From: Verrucomicrobiota bacterium
GTDB lineage: Bacteria; Verrucomicrobiota; Verrucomicrobiia; Verrucomicrobiales; Akkermansiaceae
Assembly: GCA_017301995.1 (NCBI GenBank)
Contig: JAFLEH010000041.1
Span: forward strand, 1-54,212
DNA length: 54,212 nucleotides
Direction: 5' to 3'
In this document: piece by piece, positions 25,858-34,690 of the stretch
How positions within the stretch are numbered: the stretch's first letter is position 1
Layout: each line of letters opens with the position of its first letter
Translations under genes and position numbers: made by a program
Notes under the pieces: model-generated
Seen by the model: the letters and a program-made list of their open reading frames with translations, nothing else
The model's database searches: none
What the model was told of the DNA's origin: nothing

Positions 25858-26613
25858 TCACTGTGGCGGAGGCAATATACCATTATCGGGGGATATAGAG
25901 GATTTCGATGCAGAAGGCGCAAAACCGGTTTGAAAATCAATCCAAAACAGACCCGGCATCAGTCTCTTGTCACGATTTCCTGAGTAATGCAATGTAACCA
26001 GAACATCCCCTTTGCGCCAATACTGGGCACCATAAGGCCCGCTCAACTTGAGATCAATGCTCGATTTCAGAAGACACTCGGGAAAACTGCCTCCGGGGAC
26101 CATTCCCCATGCAACAGTTCCATCCCGAAATAGCGTAAAACCGGACCCAGTCATGCTGTTTCTGACAGCATCAAGATCGGCACCGATCTGAATATTGTCA
26201 ATATGGGATCGATTCTCTCCCCATCCGGAATGATTTAAGGTTGCATCTTCTACCCAACAAAGTTTATCCATTGATCTGTCTCTACCACCCATGGCGCAGA
26301 AATACAGACGTACGAGCCTATCACCCAGTTGCCATAGATCATTACCATCTGCTAGAGAAATGCCCAGTCCGGCGGCGGATTTCTTGATAGCTTCCGGATT
26401 GCCAAAATTAAGAAACTTTCCTCCATCAGATGGTTTTCTATAGCCATTCGATTCAATTTGTGCCACACAGACCGCACGAGACTCGCCAAAACTCAGGGAC
26501 AAGAACGTATTTAGTTTTGTCTGCGGTGAGTCCGGAGCACCACTCAGGCTGATCGCTGATGTGAGCAGGATTACAGCCATCTTGACTAATTGGCGTCGCA
26601 TAGGATTGATCAT
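25858..26613 (-). CDS. hypothetical exported protein
   Basis: About 251 residues from the ATG at 26613 (26601 is equally possible); an N-terminal signal peptide (VKMAVILLTSAISLSGAP) is clear. The mature protein has a Trp/Gly-rich globular character (DLWQLGDRLVRLYFCAMGG, SGPYGAQYWRKGDVLVTLHY) and no motif that I recognise. GC is clearly lower than in the core genes, and codon use is less biased, which points to recent acquisition. It borders the truncated IS3 element on its 5' side. Confidence 0.5.
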   Translation of the reverse strand: MINPMRRQLVKMAVILLTSAISLSGAPDSPQTKLNTFLSLSFGESRAVCVAQIESNGYRKPSDGGKFLNFGNPEAIKKSAAGLGISLADGNDLWQLGDRLVRLYFCAMGGRDRSMDKLCWVEDATLNHSGWGENRSHIDNIQIGADLDAVRNSMTGSGFTLFRDGTVAWGMVPGGSFPECLLKSSIDLKLSGPYGAQYWRKGDVLVTLHYSGNRDKRLMPGLFWIDFQTGFAPSASKSSISPDNGILPPPQ

Positions 26614-26659
26614 TGTTATCGGGGTGTGACAATTGAGCCCCTTACGGAACATCGGACAG

Positions 26660-27134
26660 TGTTAGGCGGTTTTCAAGTTAATGTTAGCCTCCCCCCACTT
26701 TCCGGCCGAAGGAGGATCGGGACAGGGTCGCGCCGCCCCTCCGGGCCGGGGTTGTATGGGGTGCGGAAATAAACCGCCGCAGGCGGCACTTTGTCAAGCG
26801 AAGAGTGCGGACGGAGTTGGTTGTAGAGATGGAAGTATTCCCGCAGCCCGCGCTCCGCGTCGCGGGGGCCGGGCCACTCGTGGAGGAAGACGCACTCGTA
26901 TTTGACCGAGCGCCAGAGCCGCTCGACGAAGATGTTGTCCAGGAACCGGCCGCGGCCGTCCCATGACGGCTTGATGCCGTGGCTGAGCAGCAAGCCGGTG
27001 TATTTGGGGCTGGTGAACTGGGAGCCCTGATCGGAGTTGACGCAGAAGGGCGTGCGGCCGTGGGCCGCCAGCGCGTCGCGCAGGGTGTAATCCTCGCCCG
27101 ACTGGATGACGAAGGCGCGGATTTCGGGTGGCTT
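26660..27134 (-). mobile_element. truncated IS3-family insertion sequence (3' part)
   Basis: The segment carries only the 3' half of an IS3-type element, read on the minus strand. The outer end next to 26660 starts TGTTAGGCGG, a plausible terminal repeat of the TG...CA type. The other end stops abruptly at the 58-bp direct repeat at 27135, so the 5' half (orfA and the start of orfB) is missing and no second terminal repeat was found. Confidence 0.7.
26673..27134 (-). pseudogene. IS3-family transposase orfB, 3' fragment
   Basis: Open frame of about 150 codons without its own start. It shows the second and third parts of the DDE catalytic core: VNSDQGSQFTSPKY (second Asp) and DNIFVERLWRSVKYE (Glu), then the typical IS3 ending YFHLYNQLRPHSSLDKVPP. 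The first Asp and the N-terminal helix-turn-helix part are absent. The reading frame is uninterrupted, so the loss was by truncation and not slow decay. Confidence 0.85.
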
Positions 27135-27192
27135 GGTTCGCCGCCCAGGCTCTTTTTTGGAATAATCCGCCTTTCCGGGACGTTAAGAATTG
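27135..27192 (+). repeat. 58-bp direct repeat, copy 1
   Basis: Identical over 58 bp to 28011-28068; begins GGTTCGCCGCCCAGG and ends GACGTTAAGAATTG. It cuts the IS3 transposase at its left and is followed 29 bp later by the polyvalent-kinase-like gene. No self-complementarity typical of integron attC sites. Confidence 0.9.
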
Positions 27193-27220
27193 ACCCGGCT
27201 CGGGGCCGGGTTCACATTCC

Positions 27221-27937
27221 GTGCGTCGCCCAATCGACCCTTTGAACACGACCCATTCCAACAATGAGAGTGCCGAACAGCCAGCCAGAGATTCCAACCA
27301 AAGTTCAGATCAAGGTTCTGAACTCCGGCGAGATGCTGCGCGCACGCTTGGAGAGCTCCTTGACCGCGCAACGCAGTTTGACCGCGCAGCAGGTCCATCG
27401 ACAGATGCGGAGGAATGGTTCCGTGCTGAGTCCGAATCCCTTTTACAATGGGCGGAGGAAACCGGAAGATTGCTATCGGGCGCTGAACTCGGTGAGCTGA
27501 TCGCCGGTTTCAAGAAGCTGAACGGCGGTCTCGAACACCAGGTGTTCTTCATCAAGCGGACCGGCAGAGTGTTCAAGATCACCAAGCCGCCGCACTTCGG
27601 CCACACATGGTATTTGAAGGATTACGTCCAGAACGTGATTTGGTGCAATCGGGTTTTCGGGGACGACATGAGGCTCGAAGGGGTGGTATCAGCACCCGAT
27701 GGGGTGTCTTTGGTCATTTCCCAACCCTACATTATCGGCAGATCGCCATCCGAGGATGAGGTGGATGAGTGGTTCCATCTCCAGGGAGCCATTCGGGTCG
27801 GCAAGCACAAGTGGCGGTTTCCCAACGGCATGATCATTGGCGATGCACATATCGGCAACTTGATCTTGAGGCGTGACGGCAGTCTGGTGCCGATCGACCT
27901 GCATGTTGAGATTCCCGGTGACCTGCCACCGGAATAA
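27221..27937 (+). CDS. polyvalent protein kinase-like domain protein
   Basis: 238 residues from a GTG at 27221. The C-terminal two thirds match the layout of the putative polyvalent protein kinase domain found in phage and plasmid polyvalent proteins: GGLEHQVFFIKRTGRVFKIT (Lys-bearing strand), YLKDYVQNVIWCNRVFGDD, LVISQPYIIGR, and a catalytic/metal-like ending MIIGDAHIGNLILRRDG then LVPIDLHVE. The N-terminal 80 residues are charged and helical (AEEWFRAESESLLQWAEE). In its usual setting the domain is part of large injected polyvalent proteins; here it stands alone. The gene is bracketed by two identical 58-bp direct repeats, which suggests it arrived as a cassette. Confidence 0.6.
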   Translation: MRRPIDPLNTTHSNNESAEQPARDSNQSSDQGSELRRDAARTLGELLDRATQFDRAAGPSTDAEEWFRAESESLLQWAEETGRLLSGAELGELIAGFKKLNGGLEHQVFFIKRTGRVFKITKPPHFGHTWYLKDYVQNVIWCNRVFGDDMRLEGVVSAPDGVSLVISQPYIIGRSPSEDEVDEWFHLQGAIRVGKHKWRFPNGMIIGDAHIGNLILRRDGSLVPIDLHVEIPGDLPPE

Positions 27938-28010
27938 TGGAGGCTCCATGAGCGGAATGGCGCTGTGGAGACATTTTCCCCGGCGTTGTGGAACGCAACC
28001 CGGTTTCTGA

Positions 28011-28068
28011 GGTTCGCCGCCCAGGCTCTTTTTTGGAATAATCCGCCTTTCCGGGACGTTAAGAATTG
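28011..28068 (+). repeat. 58-bp direct repeat, copy 2
   Basis: Perfect copy of 27135-27192, 876 bp away in the same orientation. It ends 25 bp before the ATG of the next core-like gene. Confidence 0.9.
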
Positions 28069-28092
28069 GCGCGGTCGCGCCGTATTTCCCGC

Positions 28093-29385
28093 ATGAAACT
28101 CTCTCCCACACTCATCGCCGCCCTTGTTGTCATCGGAGCCGCCGGTTTTTTCATCGGCCGGATATCCTCGTCGCCGTCGGCAGGTGACGCTGGTGCGGCT
28201 GCCGGAACCGACCGACCCGGCATGGCGGGTTCGGCAAACGGAGTCTCCGGAAGCGATTCCGGTCGTCCGCTGAAATCCTCGCGCGGCGGCGAGCGGCGGG
28301 CGTCGGGTTCCGCCAAAGTGACCGGGACCGAGGCATTGGCGCGGCTGGAAGCGATCGTTCGCGGCGAAAACCCGCTGGACCGCGGCCGCGCGCTGCTTGC
28401 CTACATCGACCAGCTTGAACCCGGTGAATTCGAGGCCGCCGTGGCGCATTTCCGCAGCCTGGGCATCACCGAGGACCGTTTCGGAGAATACGGCATGCTG
28501 CTGAGCGCGTGGGCCCAGGCGGATCCGTTCAAGGCGCTGGAATACGTCCGCGCCAACACCAACAACGGATTCGCCCTCGGCACCGTCCTTTCCGCATGGG
28601 CCGGAAAGGACCCCGACAGCGCCATCGCGTGGGCGCAGGCAAACCACACCGGCGACGGCGCGAATCCGTTCATGGCCGGCATCATCCGCGCCATCGCCGC
28701 CACCGACACCGGCCGCGCCTCCGAGCTTCTGACCGCCATGCCGCGCAGCCGCGAACGCGGCGAGGCGCTTGACGGATTTCTAACCCATCTGGTCAACGCC
28801 GGCCCCGACGCCGCCCGCCAGTGGGTGGACTCCCTAACCGACCAAGCGCTCAAGGACGGTTCGATGTCCCGGCTTGCCGGACGTCTCGCCAACGTCGATC
28901 CCGCGGGCACCGCCAAGTGGCTGCTGGCCAACCCGGGCACAGCCCTGAACGACAACCTCGACGACGTTCTGGGAACCTGGGCCGGCAAGGACCGGCAGGC
29001 CGCGCTCTCGTTTTTCAAGACCCTCCCGGAAGGCGAGGCCCGCAACGACGCGTTCCGCGGCATTGTTTCCGCCGTGGCCGTGGCCGACCCGAAAAGCGCC
29101 GCCGCCTTGATCGACACCCATTCCGCGGATGCGGACAACGGTGCCGTCCGCAGCTTCGTGTGGCACTCGTTTGGTCAGGATCCGGCGCTGGCGCTCGACT
29201 ACGTGAGCCGCATGACCGACGCCGGCGACCGCGAGCGCACCTATCAACGCACTCTGGAATTCTGGATGGATCGCGACCCCGCCCAAGCCCAGGCATGGAT
29301 CCAACAAAGCGGCGGATCCGTTCCGCCCAAGGTTCTCCAAAACCTCCAGCGCCGCGCCGCGGAACGCGCCGGCCAGGGCGGCTGA
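28093..29385 (+). CDS. exported/anchored helical-repeat protein
   Basis: 430 residues from the ATG at 28093 (a start at 28066 adds 9 residues). N-terminal membrane anchor or signal (LSPTLIAALVVIGAAGFFIG) and a Ser/Gly-rich linker. From about residue 90 the protein consists of repeats of roughly 30-35 residues with the pattern (S/G)xWAxxDPxxAxxW/Y, for example LLSAWAQADPFKALEYV, VLSAWAGKDPDSAIAWA and VLGTWAGKDRQAALSFF, which predicts an alpha solenoid. Such proteins are common in Verrucomicrobia, often as scaffold or anti-sigma-like proteins; no function can be named. Confidence 0.7.
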   Translation: MKLSPTLIAALVVIGAAGFFIGRISSSPSAGDAGAAAGTDRPGMAGSANGVSGSDSGRPLKSSRGGERRASGSAKVTGTEALARLEAIVRGENPLDRGRALLAYIDQLEPGEFEAAVAHFRSLGITEDRFGEYGMLLSAWAQADPFKALEYVRANTNNGFALGTVLSAWAGKDPDSAIAWAQANHTGDGANPFMAGIIRAIAATDTGRASELLTAMPRSRERGEALDGFLTHLVNAGPDAARQWVDSLTDQALKDGSMSRLAGRLANVDPAGTAKWLLANPGTALNDNLDDVLGTWAGKDRQAALSFFKTLPEGEARNDAFRGIVSAVAVADPKSAAALIDTHSADADNGAVRSFVWHSFGQDPALALDYVSRMTDAGDRERTYQRTLEFWMDRDPAQAQAWIQQSGGSVPPKVLQNLQRRAAERAGQGG

Positions 29386-29436
29386 TATCCGCTCAGGGGA
29401 GTCCGATAGCCCATCAGCCGCCGCGCCCACCGCCGG

Positions 29437-30654
29437 TCAGAACCCGCTATCGGAACACACTGCCTTCGGTTTCCCGGAAAACGCCTGCCGCCAGTCGGTG
29501 CGGGCGGTTAGGAACATCAGCAGCGCCAGGGTGATGATCGAAAGCACGGTCAGGGTGATCCCGGTTAGACCGTCGAAGAAAAACGATCCGCTGAACGCCG
29601 CCAGATAGAGCAACTGTGCGGGCAGGGCGATGGCGAACAACCGGCTGCCGCCGACCGCAAACAGGTAACCGGCCACCAGCAGCACCGACACCGCGGTGGC
29701 GATGGCGAACGCCACCTGGATCGCAATGAGATCGACCAGATAGGCGAACAGCAGATGGAACGCGAAGAATCCGGCCGCCACGAAAAAGATATGCATCGGA
29801 TGCAGCGGAATCGTCCGGACACAGGCGATCAGCACCAGCACCGTGACGAACAGCAGCAGGGAGACCGGCGCGAAAAACGCGATGCGGGCGGCCACCGGAC
29901 CGGCATTGAGTTGTTTGGGCATGTCCATGCCGATGTCCGGGGCGGATAGAATATCCTGATAGTCCCATGCCAGCGAGTATGGCTCGTTTTCCAACTGGCG
30001 GTTCTCCGTCCGCGGCGAGGCGGTGCCCACCGGAAAGTTGATGTCGCGGAAATTCGTCCGCATCGCGAGCTTGAATCCGGTGACCCTGCGGTTGTCGGGA
30101 AAATGATAGCGCCAGCTATCCGATCCGAGGGTTTCGTAGCGGACGCGCAGCGTGATCGTCCCTTGGGCGGGCAGTGTCACCGCGCGGATCACCCCCGCCT
30201 CGCCGGGAGTGGCGCTCTTGCTTTCCGTCTCGGATTCGTCCCCCAGCCGGCACTCGAAGCCTTCCAGCCCGCCCGGCAGATCGGGCAGCGGATAGTTGAT
30301 ATACATCGTCTGCGGAATCCGTGTCGGGTTGGTGAACACGTGGGTGGCGGCGAACTCCACCTGATAGGTCCGGTGCCAGACCAGCCCGCGCCGCTTCGGC
30401 TCATGGTTCAGAGTGACCGTGACATCGGAACGGGTCGGCAGCACCTCGGCGCGTCCGTTGGGGGCGTTGGGCGTGTCGAACCACGCCTTCGGGTGACTTT
30501 GGACCAGCGGCGGGCCCCAGACGCCGGCCACCTCCTCGCGCATCGTCCGGCCGGATTGGTTGGTGCGGAACTCGATGGCGGCGGCCAGCAGAAACCAAGC
30601 GATGGCGGAACACGCGACGATCCCGGCGGTGGCTAACAGATGTAGGAATTTCAT
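29437..30654 (-). CDS. CreD-like inner-membrane protein
   Basis: 405 residues from the ATG at 30654 (MKFLHLLATAG); the same frame stays open far upstream but only as antisense of the next gene. One N-terminal TM helix, a large periplasmic domain with VWGPPLVQSHP near its start, then about six C-terminal helices. The C-terminal block (PLHPMHIFFVAAGFF ... LMFLTARTDW) lines up with E. coli CreD (LHPMQYLLVGL ... MMFLTRNIDW). CreD affects envelope stress and beta-lactam/colicin tolerance in proteobacteria; no creBC regulators are adjacent here. It lies 32 bp after the exported protein upstream, so it is probably in the same operon. Confidence 0.75.
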   Translation of the reverse strand: MKFLHLLATAGIVACSAIAWFLLAAAIEFRTNQSGRTMREEVAGVWGPPLVQSHPKAWFDTPNAPNGRAEVLPTRSDVTVTLNHEPKRRGLVWHRTYQVEFAATHVFTNPTRIPQTMYINYPLPDLPGGLEGFECRLGDESETESKSATPGEAGVIRAVTLPAQGTITLRVRYETLGSDSWRYHFPDNRRVTGFKLAMRTNFRDINFPVGTASPRTENRQLENEPYSLAWDYQDILSAPDIGMDMPKQLNAGPVAARIAFFAPVSLLLFVTVLVLIACVRTIPLHPMHIFFVAAGFFAFHLLFAYLVDLIAIQVAFAIATAVSVLLVAGYLFAVGGSRLFAIALPAQLLYLAAFSGSFFFDGLTGITLTVLSIITLALLMFLTARTDWRQAFSGKPKAVCSDSGF

Positions 30655-30686
30655 AACTTTCGGATTGGAGGTTGGAGATTGGGGGA

Positions 30687-32354
30687 TCACGGAACCGGAT
30701 TGCCCAGGCCGCTTCGTTGATAGAACACCCGGATGTCCGGACGTTCCTCCCGGCACAGTTTTTTCGTGAGCAGGATTTTGGATGGTCCGGTGGCGGCTCC
30801 GGCGGTCATCCGCTGGAGATTGCCATGGGTTTCCGCCTGATAGCCGGGCGGAAGCTCGATCCGCCAGTCCAGCGCGTGGATGAATGTGGCCGTGACCGGC
30901 AGCGTGAGTTGCAGGGTGCCGGAAACCGGATCCATTGGTTCCGACAATCGCCCGGTAAACGCGATTTCCACACCCGTGGGTTCCTCTCCCGGCGGCGGCA
31001 GCGCGATTTTCAGCAATCCCTTGCCAAGGTCCACCGGTTGTGCGGCGCGGCCACCTACCTCGCAGGACAGCAGTTTCATATCTCCCGGCGTGTCCAGCGT
31101 GAGCGCGAACGCCCCACGATGGCCAACCGTCAGCCTGCCGCGGGTCAGCATCGCACCATCCGGTTCGATCCGGTGTTCCCATTCGGCCCGGACGATTTCG
31201 CCCTCCGCCGTGGCCGCTACCGGAACCCGCGTCACCGCAATCTCGGCCGAGGATCCGGATTCCAGAATCACGCACGGCGCGGAACCTATCCGCTTAACCA
31301 GTTCCGCCGGCAGCCCCGCCGCCTGACGCGGGGGTGATAGATTCTCCGCCGCATAGGCCAGCAACGGATCGGTGGTTAGAACAAACCGCGCGCGGGTGGC
31401 GTCATCGCCGGGAGCCCGCAGTTTCCACTTGCCGTCCAGCGGCGGCTGGGAGATCCGGTATTCCAACACAATCCGCCGGTCGAGCACATCGCGGGTCCGC
31501 CAGTCGAGCATGAGCGTCTGCCGGCGGTTCTCGCCGCGCTCGATCCGGTGTCCCGCCAGATCCGCGCCCTCGACGCGGATGTCCCTGGCATCCGGCGGCA
31601 ATCCGAGGCTCGCGCCAAGCCCCGATCCGCCCGCAGCGGAAGCCCGGCAGACCGCCAGATAGGCCAACGCGTCGTCCTCCGGCGTTACCAGCAGTTGCTG
31701 TTGCCACGACCACACCGAGGCCTCGGGCGGCCGCAGCGCGGCGCGGGTTTCCGCCTCCGTCATCAAACCCACCGCAAGCTTCCCGCCAGCCGCGGGCAGA
31801 ACTTTTCGATCCCCTTTGCGGAGCACCACATCCCCCCCGGCGGAAGACAGACGGATCGCACATCCCTCCGGCAGATCGCCAACCTCGGCCGTGATCGAGG
31901 GACAGGGCTTCAGATCGATCCCGCACGCCTTTCCATCCCCATCCGGGACCAGTTTCAGCTTCACGGCATGCTTTCCGGAGCCTTCCACCGCATAGCCAAC
32001 CCCGCCTTCCAACGCCACCACCACCGCGTCGGCGGGGTCGGTGGCGTCGAGTGCGATCCCACCACCCAACAAACTAACGGTTTCCGGATCGTCCGAGAAC
32101 GCTGCCACTCTGAACCCCGCCTCGATGGTTAGTGCGCCATCACGGGCGCCGATTACAAGGCCGGTCGCTAACAAAGCCGGAGCGCACCGGTTTTTTCCGG
32201 TCTTGGCCTCGCGGTCGTGCGCCGCATCCAGCAGCGCCTTCAGTTCGCCATACGGCAGGCGGACTTCCGCCTCGTCCAGCTTCTGGGCCGCACATTTCCC
32301 CGCTCCGGCAATGCCAAGGAGCGACAACACCATCACGCGTAACCTCGCAGTCAT
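30687..32354 (-). CDS. large exported beta-rich protein, hypothetical
   Basis: 555 residues with a signal peptide (LRVMVLSLLGIAGAGKCAAQ). The mature protein is rich in alternating strands (for example YRISQPPLDGKWKLRAPG, TPGDMKLLSCEVGGRA, GTLQLTLPVTATFIHALDWRIELPPGYQ), suggesting several beta-sandwich domains. No catalytic motif or known domain recognised. It is first in a two-gene unit with the CreD-like protein; together they may form an envelope complex, which is inference only. Confidence 0.6.
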   Translation of the reverse strand: MTARLRVMVLSLLGIAGAGKCAAQKLDEAEVRLPYGELKALLDAAHDREAKTGKNRCAPALLATGLVIGARDGALTIEAGFRVAAFSDDPETVSLLGGGIALDATDPADAVVVALEGGVGYAVEGSGKHAVKLKLVPDGDGKACGIDLKPCPSITAEVGDLPEGCAIRLSSAGGDVVLRKGDRKVLPAAGGKLAVGLMTEAETRAALRPPEASVWSWQQQLLVTPEDDALAYLAVCRASAAGGSGLGASLGLPPDARDIRVEGADLAGHRIERGENRRQTLMLDWRTRDVLDRRIVLEYRISQPPLDGKWKLRAPGDDATRARFVLTTDPLLAYAAENLSPPRQAAGLPAELVKRIGSAPCVILESGSSAEIAVTRVPVAATAEGEIVRAEWEHRIEPDGAMLTRGRLTVGHRGAFALTLDTPGDMKLLSCEVGGRAAQPVDLGKGLLKIALPPPGEEPTGVEIAFTGRLSEPMDPVSGTLQLTLPVTATFIHALDWRIELPPGYQAETHGNLQRMTAGAATGPSKILLTKKLCREERPDIRVFYQRSGLGNPVP

Positions 32355-32447
32355 GCGCGGACTCCAACCTAACCGTTTGAAGAAACGATGAAGCCGCCAT
32401 GAAATCGCCGCGAATCCGGCGGAGGTTCCGCAGGCAACAGGGACCGA

Positions 32448-33929
32448 TCAGGGAACCCAACCGCACAGTTGGAAGATCTTCACCATGACATAGGCCACGA
32501 TGCCCGCTGCCGGCAGGGTGAGGATCCACGCCCAGATGATCCGCTCGATCAGCGAGAACTTGAGGGCGTTGAAGCGCTTGGCACAGCCCACGCCCATGAT
32601 CGAGGTGGTGATGCTGTGGGTGGTGGAAACGGTCATGCCGAGGTTTCCGGTCACGGCCAACAGTGTGGCGGCGGTGGTTTCGGCGGCGAAACCGTGGACG
32701 GGCTGGAGTTTCACCATCTTGTGGCCCAGCGTCTTGATGATGCGCCATCCGCCGGCGGCGGTTCCGGCGGCCATGGTGAGCGCGCACACCACCTTGATCC
32801 ATGCGGGCACATCAGGCGCGAGATCACGCACCTTCGATGCGGCGGCCACCAACGGCGGCTTCTTCCCGTCCTTCGCGGCCGACTTCATTTCTTTGTCGAG
32901 CACCTTCAGCCAGTCGTTCGGTTTTGCGGCGACCATTTTGCCGAGAACCGGCACTTTGGTTAGGATGCGCGCGTCTTCCTTGGCCAGAATCGCGGCGTGG
33001 GTGGCTGCGGCGGCCGCTTTCATGCGCGCGCCGTCCTCCACGCGGCCGGATTCCTGATAGAGCGCGGCCGAGAGCGCTTCGAACGCCTCTTTGAATTCAC
33101 CCGGTTTCAGTTTGGCGCTTTCCCCGGCCAGCACGGTTGCCGCCGCGCCAAGGTCCGCCGACGCGGGTTTCGCGTTCATGGCGACCTTGATCGCCTCTTC
33201 CGCCTGCTGGGTTTTGTCCATTTTCAAAAAGGAAAACGCGCCCGGCAGATGGTTGAATGATCCGGTGGCGGTGGCGGTGACCAGCGCCAGCGTGATCACA
33301 CCCATGGTCTTCTGCGCGTCGGCCAAGCCGTGGGCGAATCCCATATAGCTCGCGCTGACAATCTGCGCCTTGCCGAAAAAGCGGTTCACAAACCGCGGAC
33401 GCGCGTTGCGCAGCAGGAAATATAACAATCCCATGATCAGGAAACCGCCCACCAATCCGATCAACGGCGATGTGACCATCGGGACGATCACCTTGTGCCA
33501 CACTCCTTCGGACACTTCCTTGCCGTCCTTGATCTTCGTCACCGACCAGATGATGGCGCTCCATTTCCCGTGCGAACTGGCAAGCGCCGCCCCGCACAAC
33601 CCGCCCACCAGGGCATGGGTGGAACTCGAGGGCAGTCCGAGCCACCAGGTGAGCAGATTCCACACGATACCGCCCAACAAGGCGCACACGATCACCAGCG
33701 GCGAGATGAACTGCGAGTCCACCAGGCCCGAGGAGACCGTCTTGGCCACGGCATGCCCCGCCAGCGCGCCTATCAGATTGGTGGTCGCCGCCATGATGAT
33801 CGCCTGACGCGGCGTGAGCACCTTGGTCCCCACCACCGTGGCGATCGAATTGGCCGTGTCGTGGAAGCCGTTGATGTACTCAAAGGCCAGGGCGATGAAA
33901 ATCACCAGCAGGATGATCGTTAGACTCAT
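32448..33929 (-). CDS. pit: inorganic phosphate transporter, PiT family
   Basis: 493 residues with about ten transmembrane helices in two homologous halves and a central cytoplasmic loop (about residues 245-375, charged and Ala-rich). PiT signatures: EYINGFHDTANSIATVVGTK in the first half, SSSTHALVGGLCGAAL, and in the second half TTHSITTSIMGVGCAKR. Low-affinity phosphate uptake coupled to protons or as metal-phosphate. It follows the DUF47 gene by 13 bp; this pairing is typical, with the DUF47 protein thought to control PiT. Confidence 0.93.
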   Translation of the reverse strand: MSLTIILLVIFIALAFEYINGFHDTANSIATVVGTKVLTPRQAIIMAATTNLIGALAGHAVAKTVSSGLVDSQFISPLVIVCALLGGIVWNLLTWWLGLPSSSTHALVGGLCGAALASSHGKWSAIIWSVTKIKDGKEVSEGVWHKVIVPMVTSPLIGLVGGFLIMGLLYFLLRNARPRFVNRFFGKAQIVSASYMGFAHGLADAQKTMGVITLALVTATATGSFNHLPGAFSFLKMDKTQQAEEAIKVAMNAKPASADLGAAATVLAGESAKLKPGEFKEAFEALSAALYQESGRVEDGARMKAAAAATHAAILAKEDARILTKVPVLGKMVAAKPNDWLKVLDKEMKSAAKDGKKPPLVAAASKVRDLAPDVPAWIKVVCALTMAAGTAAGGWRIIKTLGHKMVKLQPVHGFAAETTAATLLAVTGNLGMTVSTTHSITTSIMGVGCAKRFNALKFSLIERIIWAWILTLPAAGIVAYVMVKIFQLCGWVP

Positions 33930-33942
33930 GCGGTCGTATGGC

Positions 33943-34572
33943 TCAGGAGTTTTTCAGCACGATCTGGGAAACGATGTTTCCCGTGTCGCGGCAGCGGTCG
34001 ATGACCTTTTCCAACAGATCGAAAAGGTCGCGCATGGCCATTGCCTTGATCGGGTCCATGGTGCCGGTGTAGATCTCGCGGAGATTGCCGAGGACCAATT
34101 CGTCGGCGCGGCTTTCGAGTTCCTGCATCATGTCATTGGCGGCCTTGACGTCCTCGAGTTTCGGGTTCTTGGCGAGCATGTCCACCATCCGCACCACCAC
34201 CGCGGCCGCTTCCTGGGCCAGCACCATCTGCGGGGCGAAGTCGGAGCCTTTCACCAGGTGCTTCACCAGCTCGAAGCGCTCGCCGAATTTCTCAACCGTT
34301 TTGGGAATGCGATAGAGCGCCTTGGACAATGCCTCGATGTCCTCGCGTTCGAGCGCGGTGACGAAAACCTTCACCAACTCCTCGCCGATGATTTCCGCGG
34401 TTTTCTTCTCATTGCGCCGCGCCAGGGCGAGTTCGGCCAGGGTTACACCGCTTTCCGCATCGCGCAGCAGGCGCGCCAAAGCCTCCACGCTTTCATGCGC
34501 GGATTTGGCGCTCGCGGCGAGAAGTTCGAAGAACCGGTCCGACTTTCCAAAGAGTTTTGCTAAAGAGATCAC
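33943..34572 (-). CDS. DUF47 family PiT accessory (PhoU-like)
   Basis: 209 residues from a GTG at 34572, reading as MISLAKLFGKSDRFFELL, with a G-rich stretch just upstream. The all-helical PhoU-like DUF47 domain is complete: KSAHESVEALARLL, the metal-binding-type ESRADELV region, and MRDLFDLLEKVIDRCRDTGN at the end. Members pair with PiT transporters and are thought to regulate them. First gene of the phosphate operon, 44 bp behind the tandem palindromes. Confidence 0.9.
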   Translation of the reverse strand: MISLAKLFGKSDRFFELLAASAKSAHESVEALARLLRDAESGVTLAELALARRNEKKTAEIIGEELVKVFVTALEREDIEALSKALYRIPKTVEKFGERFELVKHLVKGSDFAPQMVLAQEAAAVVVRMVDMLAKNPKLEDVKAANDMMQELESRADELVLGNLREIYTGTMDPIKAMAMRDLFDLLEKVIDRCRDTGNIVSQIVLKNS

Positions 34573-34615
34573 GCCCCCAGCCTGACCAAATCCGGAACAT
34601 GCTGGCAACATCATT

Positions 34616-34655
34616 GTGACGATTTTGTCACCGGGACGTGTGACAATTTCGTCAC
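34616..34655 (-). promoter_or_regulatory. tandem palindromic operators before the phosphate operon
   Basis: On the minus strand two copies of GTGACRAAATYGTCAC, at 34655-34640 and 34631-34616, with centres 24 bp apart. The upstream copy has longer perfect arms (CGTGTGAC/GTCACACG, 34637-34658). They sit 44 bp before the DUF47 start codon, where an operator is expected. The sequence is neither a classical Pho box (direct CTGTCAT repeats) nor a CRP site (wrong spacing). The regulator is unknown. Confidence 0.55.
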
Positions 34656-34690
34656 ACGAAAAGTGTCCGCGCTCGCCTCCGTTCCGCACC

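Noticed and set aside
27135..28068. Integron attC sites for the 58-bp repeats
   Set aside because: The length is right, but the ends lack the paired RYYYAAC / GTTRRRY cores, the unit does not fold on itself, and no integrase is nearby.
29437..31275. 612-codon minus-strand frame as one large protein
   Set aside because: The part upstream of 30654 is an alternative frame of the exported protein at 30687-32354; the CreD-like protein has a natural start at 30654.
34637..34658. CRP/FNR-type or Pho-box site
   Set aside because: TGTGA and TCACA are separated by 8 bases, where CRP needs 6, and the direct CTGTCAT pattern of PhoB is absent.
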